DNA from: Acidobacteriaceae bacterium
GTDB lineage: Bacteria > Acidobacteriota > Terriglobia > Bryobacterales > Bryobacteraceae
Length of the DNA: 6,888 nucleotides
NCBI GenBank assembly: GCA_019239585.1
Contig: JAFAZU010000690.1
Location: 1-6,888 of the forward strand
Reading direction: 5' to 3'
The notes below the pieces were generated by a model, which was given only the letters and a program-made list of their open reading frames with translations, was not told the origin of the DNA and did no database searches. This document shows, piece by piece, positions 1 to 6,769 of the stretch. Every line of letters starts with the position of its first letter. Positions within the stretch are counted from its first letter, which is position 1. The position numbers were made by a program, and so were the translations under genes.

Positions 1-134
1 CAAACCGCGATGCACTCATCGCAGATATAAGCGCGCGGATAATCGCTGGGTGATGATATCAGTTTTCCGACGACGTCTTGGCTTTTATGACAAAAGGAGC
101 AGCGAAGGGAATCGTCAGATCCAGTGCGTTTCAA
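1..134 (-). CDS. ClpX C4-type zinc-finger protein, 5' part only (truncated at the window edge)
   Basis: Only the first 44 codons are present and the gene runs off the left edge. The translation shows CSFCHKSQ (residues 12-19) and YICDECIAV (36-44), with GKLISSPS between. This is the zinc-binding N-terminal domain of ClpX (family signature CSFCGKSQ...YICDEC), with cysteines at 12, 15, 38 and 41. The spacer between the two Cys pairs is 22 residues, against 18 in E. coli ClpX, because of a four-residue insertion around SDYPRA. In ClpX this domain dimerises and binds adaptors and substrates. The insertion makes a separate small zinc-finger protein more likely than true ClpX, but the missing 3' part decides. 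The start is TTG at 134-132, preceded by GGGAG with 7-nt spacing; no other in-frame ATG, GTG or TTG lies between it and the upstream stop at 200-198. The gene is 162 bp downstream of the receptor gene on the same strand. Confidence 0.75.
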   Translation of the reverse strand, partial: MKRTGSDDSLRCSFCHKSQDVVGKLISSPSDYPRAYICDECIAV

Positions 135-141
135 ACTAGTT

Positions 142-146
142 CTCCC
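142..146 (-). promoter_or_regulatory. Ribosome-binding site for the ClpX-type zinc-finger gene
   Basis: GGGAG on the minus strand lies 7 nt upstream of the TTG at 134. It supports that non-ATG start. A five-codon out-of-frame ORF (ATG at 150, TAG at 138-136) overlaps this site and ends one base before the TTG; it may be coincidental. Confidence 0.5.
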
Positions 147-199
147 ACATAGAAAAGGATCACAAGGTCCCTCGCCCTGATCACAGTAATCGCACCCTC

Positions 200-208
200 A
201 GTATATCA
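200..208 (-). promoter_or_regulatory. Candidate extended -10 promoter for the zinc-finger gene
   Basis: The minus strand reads TGATATACT, a TGn extension directly followed by TATACT (5 of 6 to TATAAT). No good -35 hexamer lies at 16-18 nt; a TTGAAG is present but 22 nt away. The expected start point near 193 would give a leader of about 60 nt before the TTG. This would let the gene be transcribed independently of the receptor gene. It is a pattern match only. Confidence 0.3.
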
Positions 209-296
209 AGACTAGGCAGCTTACTAGCTTCAAAATTAAACCATTTTGAGGCCGCCCCTTAGAAACACTGTATCTGGTTTTATTTCGGCTTGCTAC

Positions 297-3200
297 TCAG
301 AAGATCAGCTTAGCCCCTAGCTGTACGTTGCGGGAGGCACCGGTACCAATCCCCTGGGCGCCATTGTAATAGTCCAAGGTTTGGGTCACTTGGCCTAAAC
401 CGGTATCCGAGACGGAGTTGTTCGGAGGCGCTAAATTCCTTCGATTGAAAAGGTTAAATATCTCGAAGCGAAGCTGAAGGTTAACTCTTTCCGTAATGAC
501 CGTGTTCTTAAAAACAGAGAAATCTACTTGATAGATGTTTGGACCTTTGAAAGAGTTGCGGGATTGATTGGAATATGTACCTAGCACTGGAGTAGTAAAT
601 GCTTGTGGGTTAAAGAAGTAGGCGTAATCCGGCGGGCTATCAGGCGGCACGTTGGTAAAAGGATTGCCAATGACCTGCGCCCGATCCGCATTCTCTCCCG
701 TGCGGCTCGTATCGCTTCCGCTCAGAACGGTAAATGGCTGGCCAGTGTAAAGGGTTAACAGCGAGTTCACCTGCCAGCCGCCCAGAACCGGCTTCAAACG
801 AGAGGGCGAAGGCAGGTTATAGCCAATGTAGGTCGTAAAGGAATGACGGGTATCAAAATCAGAGTTGCCGTAGTCGCAACGTAGGCAATAGCTGTTTTGC
901 GGAATCGTACCACGCGCGCCCGATAAATCGTCACGCGAGTGCCCGTATGTATAGTTCAGCTTGATGTTTAAGCCGTGATAACTGTTGGTCCGCAACGACA
1001 CGATCATACCGTTGTAATAGCCGTTTCCAACCGATTGCACTTCGTTGATAGTAGCTAGATTTGGAAATTGGCTGTAGTAGGGACGAGAGCTAATCAACTC
1101 CGGCGACCCAATCGGAATCTGATTGATGTCAAGCGTGACAGGAAGCGCCCGGCTTAAGCTCCCTGTATAACCCACTTCCAGGACAGATGACCGGTTCAAC
1201 TGCATTTGTACATTCAGATTTGAGTTCTGCACATAGCCGGTCCTGAAATGCTGGCTCACAGAAAAGGCCCCAAAAGGTCCGGTGGGAAAGGTGGAACTGC
1301 CAAAAATCGGCACGCCATCCTGAATCGTGTAAGGAGTTTGGTTACTCAGGGTATAAACTGGCGAGCGGCCGCCTGGGTTGGCCAGCACACCAGTTGCCCC
1401 GCCATTGCCAGGGTTGTTGTCACCTAAGTAATTCACATTGGGAACCTGGTAGAAGATACCGTAACCGCCCCGAATGACGAAGCGGCTCTGGCCGCCCGGC
1501 TGATAGGCGAATCCAAAGCGCGGGGCAAAGTTTTTCCAGTCACGCGGGTATAGGGTGGTAATCCCCTGCCCCACATACGTAATACCGCCCAGCGACGGAA
1601 TAAAGGTGGAAATCCGGTTGGTCGGATCGCTCAGTGGACTTTGAAATGTCCAGTTCAGCCCGTAGTTCAAAGTGAGGTTCTGTTTTGCCTTCCAGCTATC
1701 CTGCGCAAATCCGGTAGCGCCGTTCAAGTAATAGTTGCGTTGACGGTCGCCATAACTGATCGTGGACTGGTTTGTGGCGACACGCCCTGCTAGAAAATCA
1801 GCCAATGCATTCAAGGAAGGATTCCCGGTGCCCCAAGTATCTTTCGGGCTGGTCACTACCAGTGGTCCCTGGGATCCATTGAAATTAAAGCGACCACGGC
1901 CATTGCGGTTATAAAACACGTCTAAACGGGCGCGCCTATACTCTCCGCCAAAGCGGATAGTATGCGTACCAGCAGTGTAGGTCATGACTTCGTTCAAGTG
2001 TCCAGTTGTATCGATACGGCCGAGAGGCGGCGTCAATCCGGTCTTATCAAATCCGCTGATGTTAAATTGCGGCGCGCCGAAAAGAAATGGATTTGTTACG
2101 CCGGTGTTGAGGCCGAGCGCAACCATGTTGAAGCCGGTAGCTGCATCGTTGAACACCTGCTTAAAATAGTTCACGCCCGCTGTGGTTTGCGTCACGAACT
2201 TGGGCGTGACCACGCCGTTGTAGACCAGTGAGAAGTTGTGCATCCGGCTTGGAGCAACTTGAAAATAGTAAGGAATCACCGATCCAACAGGCGCTGTTTG
2301 CGCGCCCGTACCACCAAAATAGCGAACCGCGATGTTATTCCGCTCGTTGAAAATATGGTCCAGTTTGACAATACCATTGTAAGAATCTGATACGGTGTTG
2401 CCATTAGCAAAGTAATTGTTCTTTGTAGCTGGTCCAGTGAGACTATCAGCCGGCCACAATGTATTGATCAAACGCAGTGAAACTGGATTCACCGGCACAC
2501 TATTCCGGTTCAGCACCTGAGTTGCTAAACTCACCCACGCGGCGGAAGGCGCAGTGCCCTGAGCGGTATTACCGGCGACATAGTTCTGCTGTTCGTAAGT
2601 GACAAAGAAGAATGTATGATTCTTCCAAATCGGCCCGCCTAACGATCCTCCCGGCTGACTGTTGCGGAGTTTTTGAGTTCCTGCGCCTGCCGGAACAAAC
2701 CAGTTGCGGGCCGCCAGAAATTCATTGCGGTTGAAGTAATACAACGAGCCATGAATAGCGTTGGTGCCGGACTTAATCACGATGTTGAAAATGCCTCCGC
2801 CGTTCCGTCCATTTTCTGCATCGCTGCTGCTCTGCACGGAAAGCTGATCAATGGCGTCAACTGGAAGAATCGTACCGGCAATACCGGCCACTCCGCCTTG
2901 ATTGACTGCGGCAGAGTTATGCCACTGATCGTTGTTATCCGCCCCGTCAATCTGCCAGTTGATCGCATTTGTTCGCGTGCCGTTCAACGATCCCGCCGCG
3001 TTCACGCCCGGGTTCAGTTTCAGTAGTTGGGTAAAGTCACGGCCATTCAGCGGAACATCCTCAATGGTCTTCGTCGGGATCACGCTTGTCAGCGCCGAAG
3101 CCGTTGTCTCGATGGCAATGGCGCTTGCCTCTACCTCCACGGTGGTCGCCTGGCTGGCGACAGAAAGCTTGGCCTGAAGATTGAAGATTCTGCCCGCCTC

Positions 3201-3488
3201 CACATTGACATCCTTGATTTCCAGATTTTGGAAACCGGGCTGATTCACAGTCACCGAGTAGCGGCCCAGAGGCAAATCCTGGAAAGTAAAATCTCCGGAA
3301 TCTCCTGTCGTGGCGGTTCTTGACAGGCCTGTATCGGCGCTCAATAATCTGACCGTAGCGCCCGTAATACTAGCGCCGCTCGGATCAGTAACGACACCGG
3401 CCACGCCGCCTCGAAAGCTTTGCGCGAAGCAAGCTGAGGACAAAATCAGAAAGAAAGCAGAAACAACTGTAAACTGTTTTTGAAACAA
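297..3488 (-). CDS. Oar-like TonB-dependent outer-membrane receptor with carboxypeptidase-regulatory domain
   Basis: A 1063-residue outer-membrane protein, typical in length for the Oar-like receptors expanded in Acidobacteriota. A signal peptide covers residues 1-22 (K4, hydrophobic core VVSAFFLIL, cleavage after CFA before Q23). Residues 27-110 form a CarboxypepD_reg-like beta-sandwich (GVVTDPSGA, then GDFTFQDLPLGRYSV). Residues about 120-245 form the plug, with VPLNGRDFTQLLKLNPGV, the IDGADNND segment and NIVIKSGTN. The rest is the beta-barrel, including GNSDFDTRHSF (874-884), LGGWQVNSL (902-910), YTGQPFTV (914-921), a FNLFNRRN segment (1011-1018) and the terminal strand ending LGAKLIF with a C-terminal Phe. 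The substrate cannot be told; members may import or bind large saccharides, peptides or other ligands. I see no clear TonB box. The start is TTG at 3488, with AGGGG 6 nt upstream. The mature protein has only two cysteines, C868 and C871, as CLRC. No SusD-like or transporter partner is adjacent. Confidence 0.9.
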   Translation of the reverse strand: MFQKQFTVVSAFFLILSSACFAQSFRGGVAGVVTDPSGASITGATVRLLSADTGLSRTATTGDSGDFTFQDLPLGRYSVTVNQPGFQNLEIKDVNVEAGRIFNLQAKLSVASQATTVEVEASAIAIETTASALTSVIPTKTIEDVPLNGRDFTQLLKLNPGVNAAGSLNGTRTNAINWQIDGADNNDQWHNSAAVNQGGVAGIAGTILPVDAIDQLSVQSSSDAENGRNGGGIFNIVIKSGTNAIHGSLYYFNRNEFLAARNWFVPAGAGTQKLRNSQPGGSLGGPIWKNHTFFFVTYEQQNYVAGNTAQGTAPSAAWVSLATQVLNRNSVPVNPVSLRLINTLWPADSLTGPATKNNYFANGNTVSDSYNGIVKLDHIFNERNNIAVRYFGGTGAQTAPVGSVIPYYFQVAPSRMHNFSLVYNGVVTPKFVTQTTAGVNYFKQVFNDAATGFNMVALGLNTGVTNPFLFGAPQFNISGFDKTGLTPPLGRIDTTGHLNEVMTYTAGTHTIRFGGEYRRARLDVFYNRNGRGRFNFNGSQGPLVVTSPKDTWGTGNPSLNALADFLAGRVATNQSTISYGDRQRNYYLNGATGFAQDSWKAKQNLTLNYGLNWTFQSPLSDPTNRISTFIPSLGGITYVGQGITTLYPRDWKNFAPRFGFAYQPGGQSRFVIRGGYGIFYQVPNVNYLGDNNPGNGGATGVLANPGGRSPVYTLSNQTPYTIQDGVPIFGSSTFPTGPFGAFSVSQHFRTGYVQNSNLNVQMQLNRSSVLEVGYTGSLSRALPVTLDINQIPIGSPELISSRPYYSQFPNLATINEVQSVGNGYYNGMIVSLRTNSYHGLNIKLNYTYGHSRDDLSGARGTIPQNSYCLRCDYGNSDFDTRHSFTTYIGYNLPSPSRLKPVLGGWQVNSLLTLYTGQPFTVLSGSDTSRTGENADRAQVIGNPFTNVPPDSPPDYAYFFNPQAFTTPVLGTYSNQSRNSFKGPNIYQVDFSVFKNTVITERVNLQLRFEIFNLFNRRNLAPPNNSVSDTGLGQVTQTLDYYNGAQGIGTGASRNVQLGAKLIF

Positions 3489-3493
3489 CGTTC

Positions 3494-3499
3494 ACCCCT
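3494..3499 (-). promoter_or_regulatory. Ribosome-binding site for the receptor gene
   Basis: AGGGGT on the minus strand, with the G run ending 6 nt before the TTG at 3488, supports that non-ATG start. An upstream GTG overlapping this site is out of frame. I found no convincing promoter in the 101 bp between this gene and the Uma2-family gene. Confidence 0.45.
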
Positions 3500-3589
3500 A
3501 TTTACAAGTCCAACGAAACAACGGGGTTTACTTTGAACTAAGCTGTGTTTCTAGCAGAGTAGCACAAGAGCTAGCGGGAGGGCGAGTGA

Positions 3590-4150
3590 TCACAAAATTC
3601 CGTTGTAAACCTCTTCCAGTGTGAAAGCCACGAGATCGCCAATGTCCAGATGTCGGCTCCGCTCTATCGATTCTGTCAGAATCCAGCGATCACCATGACG
3701 TGAGGAAAGTTGAACGTATACGCTTTCAGAGTCGATCAACAGACAGTGTTGCAGGGAGGGAATCGTTCGGTAAGCTCGTGTTTTGAACGAACCATCATAA
3801 TACTTTGTCGAAGGCGACAACACCTCCACGACCAGGGTTGGATTTACGATTACGTCTTTGCGGTTTTTGTAGAACTCCGGTTCACCGCAAAGCGCCATGC
3901 CGTCCGGATACATGCTCTCGTTCACGCCCGCCACATAAAGCTTCAGTTCGCTGCTGTAGACACGGCACTTGTTTCCTACTTCCCGGCTTAAAAGGTATGC
4001 TACTCGCGCAATCAATCGGGCATGCGGCTCCGTTCCGCCCGACATAGCAAAGACTTCGCCAGCCCGGTACTCGCTTTTGAAGTCAGCCTTTTCTTCCAGC
4101 TCTAGGTACTGGTCAAAAGTAATCGGTTCAGGAAGCAGATTTGTCGTCAT
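3590..4150 (-). CDS. Uma2-family (DUF820) putative restriction endonuclease-like protein
   Basis: The 186-residue protein (from the ATG) matches Uma2 domains, which have the PD-(D/E)XK nuclease fold. Numbering from a possible TTG three codons upstream, the family pattern appears in order: FDQYLELEEK (15-24), YRAGEVFAMSGGTEPH (31-46), YPDG (84-87, candidate catalytic D86), VEVLSPST (111-118, candidate E112), D122 and K126 ahead of AYRTIPSL, then CLLID and a C-terminal LEEVYNGIL. These are the residues expected in an intact family member. The family is abundant in Cyanobacteria, Chloroflexi and Acidobacteriota; nuclease activity is mostly inferred from the fold and the biological role is unknown. 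The ATG at 4150 is chosen because AAAGG lies 11 nt upstream, whereas the TTG at 4159 would leave only 2 nt. The gene lies 132 bp downstream of tig. No methyltransferase or antitoxin is next to it. Confidence 0.85.
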   Translation of the reverse strand: MTTNLLPEPITFDQYLELEEKADFKSEYRAGEVFAMSGGTEPHARLIARVAYLLSREVGNKCRVYSSELKLYVAGVNESMYPDGMALCGEPEFYKNRKDVIVNPTLVVEVLSPSTKYYDGSFKTRAYRTIPSLQHCLLIDSESVYVQLSSRHGDRWILTESIERSRHLDIGDLVAFTLEEVYNGIL

Positions 4151-4194
4151 AAGAGCCAAGACCTTTCCGGACTGTGCGAAGTCTAAGCGTAAAT

Positions 4195-4227
4195 CCTAGC
4201 AAAATTTGGGACTGAATCTTGCTTAGG
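4195..4227. repeat. Imperfect inverted repeat between tig and the Uma2-family gene
   Basis: CCTAGCAA (4195-4202) can pair with TTGCTTAGG (4219-4227), giving eight base pairs with one bulged base and a 16-nt loop. No T-run follows on either strand, so it is not a standard intrinsic terminator. It could be an mRNA structure in the leader of the Uma2-family gene, or an operator, or chance. Confidence 0.3.
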
Positions 4228-4282
4228 TCTCCGTAAACGCCGGATGAAAGGGCCAGAGTCGCCGCTATACTGGTTTTAAGTT

Positions 4283-5539
4283 TTAAGCCTGTTTTTGCGC
4301 GTGATCGAACAGAAACTGTAAGGTTTTTTCGGTTTGAATCGTGCCGGCGATACGATCCAGCGTGCCTTCTTTACTGAGGCGCGCTCGCGTGACTGCTACG
4401 GCTTCACGTTCCATGCGGGCAATACGCTGCACTTCGCGGTCCACTTCATCCTTGGTGGCTGTAATGCTCTCCCGTTCGGAAATTTTCTCTAACAGTAAAG
4501 AGGCCCGCACATTACGAATCGCTTTATCGCGCTGGTTCTCCTTTACCTTGCCCCAGTCGAGTTTGATCGTGTTCGGATCAATTCCCTGCCCTGTCAAGTT
4601 ACGCAACTGCATCTGCACCTGATTCTCGATCTGTCGGTCCACGTAAGCTTCCGGCACCGGAAATTGGTTGGCCTCCACCAATCTGTCAATCAGTTCTTCT
4701 TTGGCAGCCTGCTGGGCAACATACTGCTTTTCGTGGAAAATTGCCTTTTTCACCGCATCCTGCAATTCATCGAGCGTCTGGTAGTCACCGAGATCGCGGG
4801 CGAATTCGTCATCGAGAGCAGGCAATTCCTTTTTGCGAATGAACTTAGGCGTTAACTGGAAGCGCACGGTTTTTCCGGCCAGTTTTTCCTGCCCATAATC
4901 CTCCGGATACGTGATATCCAGTTCAATGACCGCGTCCGGGGAAGCGCCGATCAAAGCTTCATTAAAAGCAGGCAGCGTATCCTCGCCGCCCACCTGGATC
5001 TGAACGTCCTGTTCAATCGGCTCAGCCAAACCCGAAAGCGACTTTAAATGCACCAGAACATAATCGCCGTTCTCAATCGGGCGCGGATCGAGATTCGGAT
5101 ACTCCGCCTTGTTTTCGCGCATGGTTTCAATGCGCTTATCCACTTCTTCATCCGTGACCGTCGGCTCCTCGTACTTCACCGGCAACCCGCGATACTCGGC
5201 CAATTCAATTTCCGGCGCGACTTCAAAATCCGCTTTAAAGCGAATGGGCTGGCCCGGTTCGAAATGCAGGTCAGTAATGTCGGGAGTGCCGACTACTTTC
5301 AGTTCGTCTCTCTGTACACGATCCCGAAAAGCTTGCGGCAACAGGAGTTCCAGCACCTCATTCCGGATCTCACTTTCAAACCGGGACTGGATCATATTGA
5401 CAGGCGCTTTGCCGGGACGAAAACCCGGCAATCGGACGCGCTGCTTGATCGAATTCGTAACACGCTCTTTCGCCTGTTCCACCTCTTTCAGAGGAATTTC
5501 TATTTCCAGCGAGCGCTTGCAATCTACAGCTGTTGACAC
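4283..5539 (-). CDS. tig: Trigger factor (ribosome-associated chaperone, peptidyl-prolyl isomerase family)
   Basis: The 418-residue product is a trigger factor, the cytosolic chaperone that docks at the ribosomal exit tunnel and shields nascent chains. Residues 1-110 form the ribosome-binding domain, with the signature GFRPGKAP at 39-46 (the loop that contacts ribosomal protein L23). Residues about 155-235 correspond to the FKBP-like domain (ENGDYVLVHL, LPAFNEALIG, YPEDYGQEKLAGK). The remainder is the helical substrate-binding C-terminus (ELPALDDEFARDLG at 238-251, ending TLQFLFDHAQKQA). Length is slightly below the 432 residues of E. coli. The FKBP motifs DFTG and EGG of the E. coli enzyme are not recognisable, so isomerase activity may be weak or lost. 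The start is GTG at 5539-5537, with AGAAGGA 7 nt upstream. The gene begins 12 bp after the metK stop, implying an operon. clpP and clpX, frequent downstream neighbours, are absent. Confidence 0.96.
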   Translation of the reverse strand: MSTAVDCKRSLEIEIPLKEVEQAKERVTNSIKQRVRLPGFRPGKAPVNMIQSRFESEIRNEVLELLLPQAFRDRVQRDELKVVGTPDITDLHFEPGQPIRFKADFEVAPEIELAEYRGLPVKYEEPTVTDEEVDKRIETMRENKAEYPNLDPRPIENGDYVLVHLKSLSGLAEPIEQDVQIQVGGEDTLPAFNEALIGASPDAVIELDITYPEDYGQEKLAGKTVRFQLTPKFIRKKELPALDDEFARDLGDYQTLDELQDAVKKAIFHEKQYVAQQAAKEELIDRLVEANQFPVPEAYVDRQIENQVQMQLRNLTGQGIDPNTIKLDWGKVKENQRDKAIRNVRASLLLEKISERESITATKDEVDREVQRIARMEREAVAVTRARLSKEGTLDRIAGTIQTEKTLQFLFDHAQKQA

Positions 5540-5546
5540 AATGTAA

Positions 5547-5553
5547 TCCTTCT
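5547..5553 (-). promoter_or_regulatory. Ribosome-binding site of tig, overlapping the metK stop codon
   Basis: AGAAGGA on the minus strand shares bases with the metK TAG stop (5554-5552) and stands 7 nt before the GTG start of tig. Ribosomes terminating on metK would sit on this site, which favours translational coupling. Confidence 0.65.
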
Positions 5554-6706
5554 AGCGAGCGGCTGCCGTGAGCTGTGCCGCTTCCCGCAAAGCTTCGGAC
5601 TGGTCTGTTTTCTCCCACGTAAAGGTGTCTTCCGTACGTCCAAAGTGACCAAAAGCAGCAGTTTTGCGATACACCGGACGACGCAGATTCAAATGCTGAA
5701 TCATTCCCGCCGGCGTCAAGGAGAAGTTCTCCATCACAACCTCAGCCAAACGTGCATCCTCCACCTTACCGGTGCCAAACGTGTTCACCATGACCGAAAC
5801 CGGCTCGGCCACGCCAATGGCGTAAGCCAACTGTACTTCCGCGCGGGAAGCCAGACCGGCAGCTACCAGGTTCTTCGCCACATAACGAGCCATGTAGCAG
5901 GCCGAACGATCCACCTTCGTCGGATCTTTGCCTGAGAACGCGCCACCGCCATGCCGCCCCATGCCGCCGTAAGTATCGACAATAATTTTGCGGCCCGTCA
6001 ATCCCGTGTCGCCATGCGGCCCGCCAATGACGAACCGGCCTGTCGGATTGATGTGGAAGTGAGTCTGGTTATCGGCCATTCCGGAAGGAATGACAGCGTC
6101 AATGATGTGCTTCTTAATGTCCTGCCGTAATTCTTCGGTACTAATGTCGTCATCATGCTGAGTGGAAACAACAACCGCATCGATACGCTTCGGCTTGCCG
6201 TCCACGTACTCAACGCTGACCTGGCTTTTGCCGTCCGGGCGAAGATAGGGCAAAATACCTTCGCGGCGCGCCTCGCTCAATCGACGGGAGAGCTTGTGCG
6301 CCATCATAATGGGCAGCGGCATCAACTCTTCCGTTTCGTCGCAGGCATAACCAAACATCAATCCCTGGTCGCCCGCGCCGCCCGTGTCTACGCCCATCGC
6401 GATATCAGGAGACTGCGCCTGGATCATGTTGACAACTGCGCAAGTCTTGGAGTCAAACCCCATAGCGGCATCGGTGTAACCAATATGCTGAATGACGCCG
6501 CGCACCAGCTTGGGCACGTCCACATAAGTCGTGGTGGTAATTTCACCAGCCACAACGCAAATTCCCGTTGTGACCAGTGTTTCGCAAGCCACACGGCCTG
6601 TGGGATCATCGGCTAAAACAGCATCAAGAACGGCATCTGAAACCTGGTCGGCAATTTTATCCGGGTGGCCTTCCGTTACGGATTCAGATGTAAAGATATA
6701 TCTCAT
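5552..6706 (-). CDS. metK: S-adenosylmethionine synthetase (methionine adenosyltransferase)
   Basis: MetK makes S-adenosylmethionine from methionine and ATP, releasing phosphate and pyrophosphate; it is a cytosolic, Mg- and K-dependent enzyme that usually forms a tetramer. The 384-residue protein is full length (E. coli: 384). It starts with the canonical FTSESVTEGHPDK, giving the catalytic His14 and metal ligand Asp16. Other signatures are GGAGDQGLMFGYACDE (109-124), HFHINPTGRFVIGGPHGDTG (216-235), RKIIVDTYGG (239-248) and GGGAFSGKDPTKVDRS (253-268), with active-site Lys260, Lys264 and Asp266. All the catalytic residues I can check are intact. The ATG at 6706 matches the family N-terminus, and no alternative in-frame start occurs before the upstream stop. 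The AAGGAG site is unusually far away (13 nt). The gene leads a probable metK-tig transcription unit and diverges from the gene at the right edge. Confidence 0.98.
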   Translation of the reverse strand: MRYIFTSESVTEGHPDKIADQVSDAVLDAVLADDPTGRVACETLVTTGICVVAGEITTTTYVDVPKLVRGVIQHIGYTDAAMGFDSKTCAVVNMIQAQSPDIAMGVDTGGAGDQGLMFGYACDETEELMPLPIMMAHKLSRRLSEARREGILPYLRPDGKSQVSVEYVDGKPKRIDAVVVSTQHDDDISTEELRQDIKKHIIDAVIPSGMADNQTHFHINPTGRFVIGGPHGDTGLTGRKIIVDTYGGMGRHGGGAFSGKDPTKVDRSACYMARYVAKNLVAAGLASRAEVQLAYAIGVAEPVSVMVNTFGTGKVEDARLAEVVMENFSLTPAGMIQHLNLRRPVYRKTAAFGHFGRTEDTFTWEKTDQSEALREAAQLTAAAR

Positions 6707-6716
6707 GAAAGGGACA

Positions 6717-6731
6717 GAACTCCTTCAGTTC
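6717..6731 (-). promoter_or_regulatory. Small hairpin carrying the metK Shine-Dalgarno sequence
   Basis: The minus strand reads GAACTGAAGGAGTTC: GAACT and AGTTC pair as a 5-bp stem around the loop GAAGG, so most of AAGGAG (6720-6725) is in the loop. The AAGGAG ends 13 nt before the ATG, longer than the usual 5-9 nt, and I see no closer alternative. The stem is short and its biological use is unproven. Confidence 0.35.
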
Positions 6732-6746
6732 GGCAATGGATGGAGA

Positions 6747-6769
6747 CGGAAGTGAGCCAAACGCTTCCG
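6747..6769 (-). promoter_or_regulatory. Hairpin at the 5' end of the predicted metK leader
   Basis: CGGAAG (6747-6752) and CTTCCG (6764-6769) form a perfect 6-bp stem with an 11-nt loop. It would lie within the first 30 nt of the transcript from the promoter at 6781-6810. There is no following T-run, so it is not a terminator; it could stabilise the mRNA. It does not resemble a SAM-I or SAM-II riboswitch in size or layout. Confidence 0.3.

Noticed and set aside
198..200. In-frame TGA ahead of the Cys-rich stretch as a selenocysteine codon
   Set aside because: No SECIS-like hairpin is evident after it, the upstream frame is not protein-like, and the TTG at 134 has a good ribosome-binding site.
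1962..3323. Several plus-strand open frames of 60-120 codons opposite the receptor gene
   Set aside because: They are antisense shadows of a clearly coding gene, have no recognisable domains, and overlap one another in different frames.
3483..3521. Short direct repeat GAAACAACG near the receptor start
   Set aside because: Nine bases repeated once, with no flanking mobile-element features; it is likely chance.
3551..3574. Inverted repeat CTAGC...GCTAG after the Uma2-family gene as a terminator
   Set aside because: The stem is only 5 bp with a 14-nt loop and no T-run; it is too weak to call.
3586..3593. GTGATCAC palindrome at the Uma2 stop, with similar TGATCA words near 161-185
   Set aside because: An 8-bp palindrome with loosely similar flanks can arise by chance; no regular spacing or shared context supports an operator.
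5048..5546. Plus-strand open frames of 145 and 162 codons opposite tig
   Set aside because: They lie entirely antisense to the well-supported trigger factor gene and their translations resemble no protein family.
6155..6616. Plus-strand open frame of 153 codons opposite metK
   Set aside because: Antisense to a highly conserved metK, with a low-complexity His/Arg-rich translation typical of a shadow frame.
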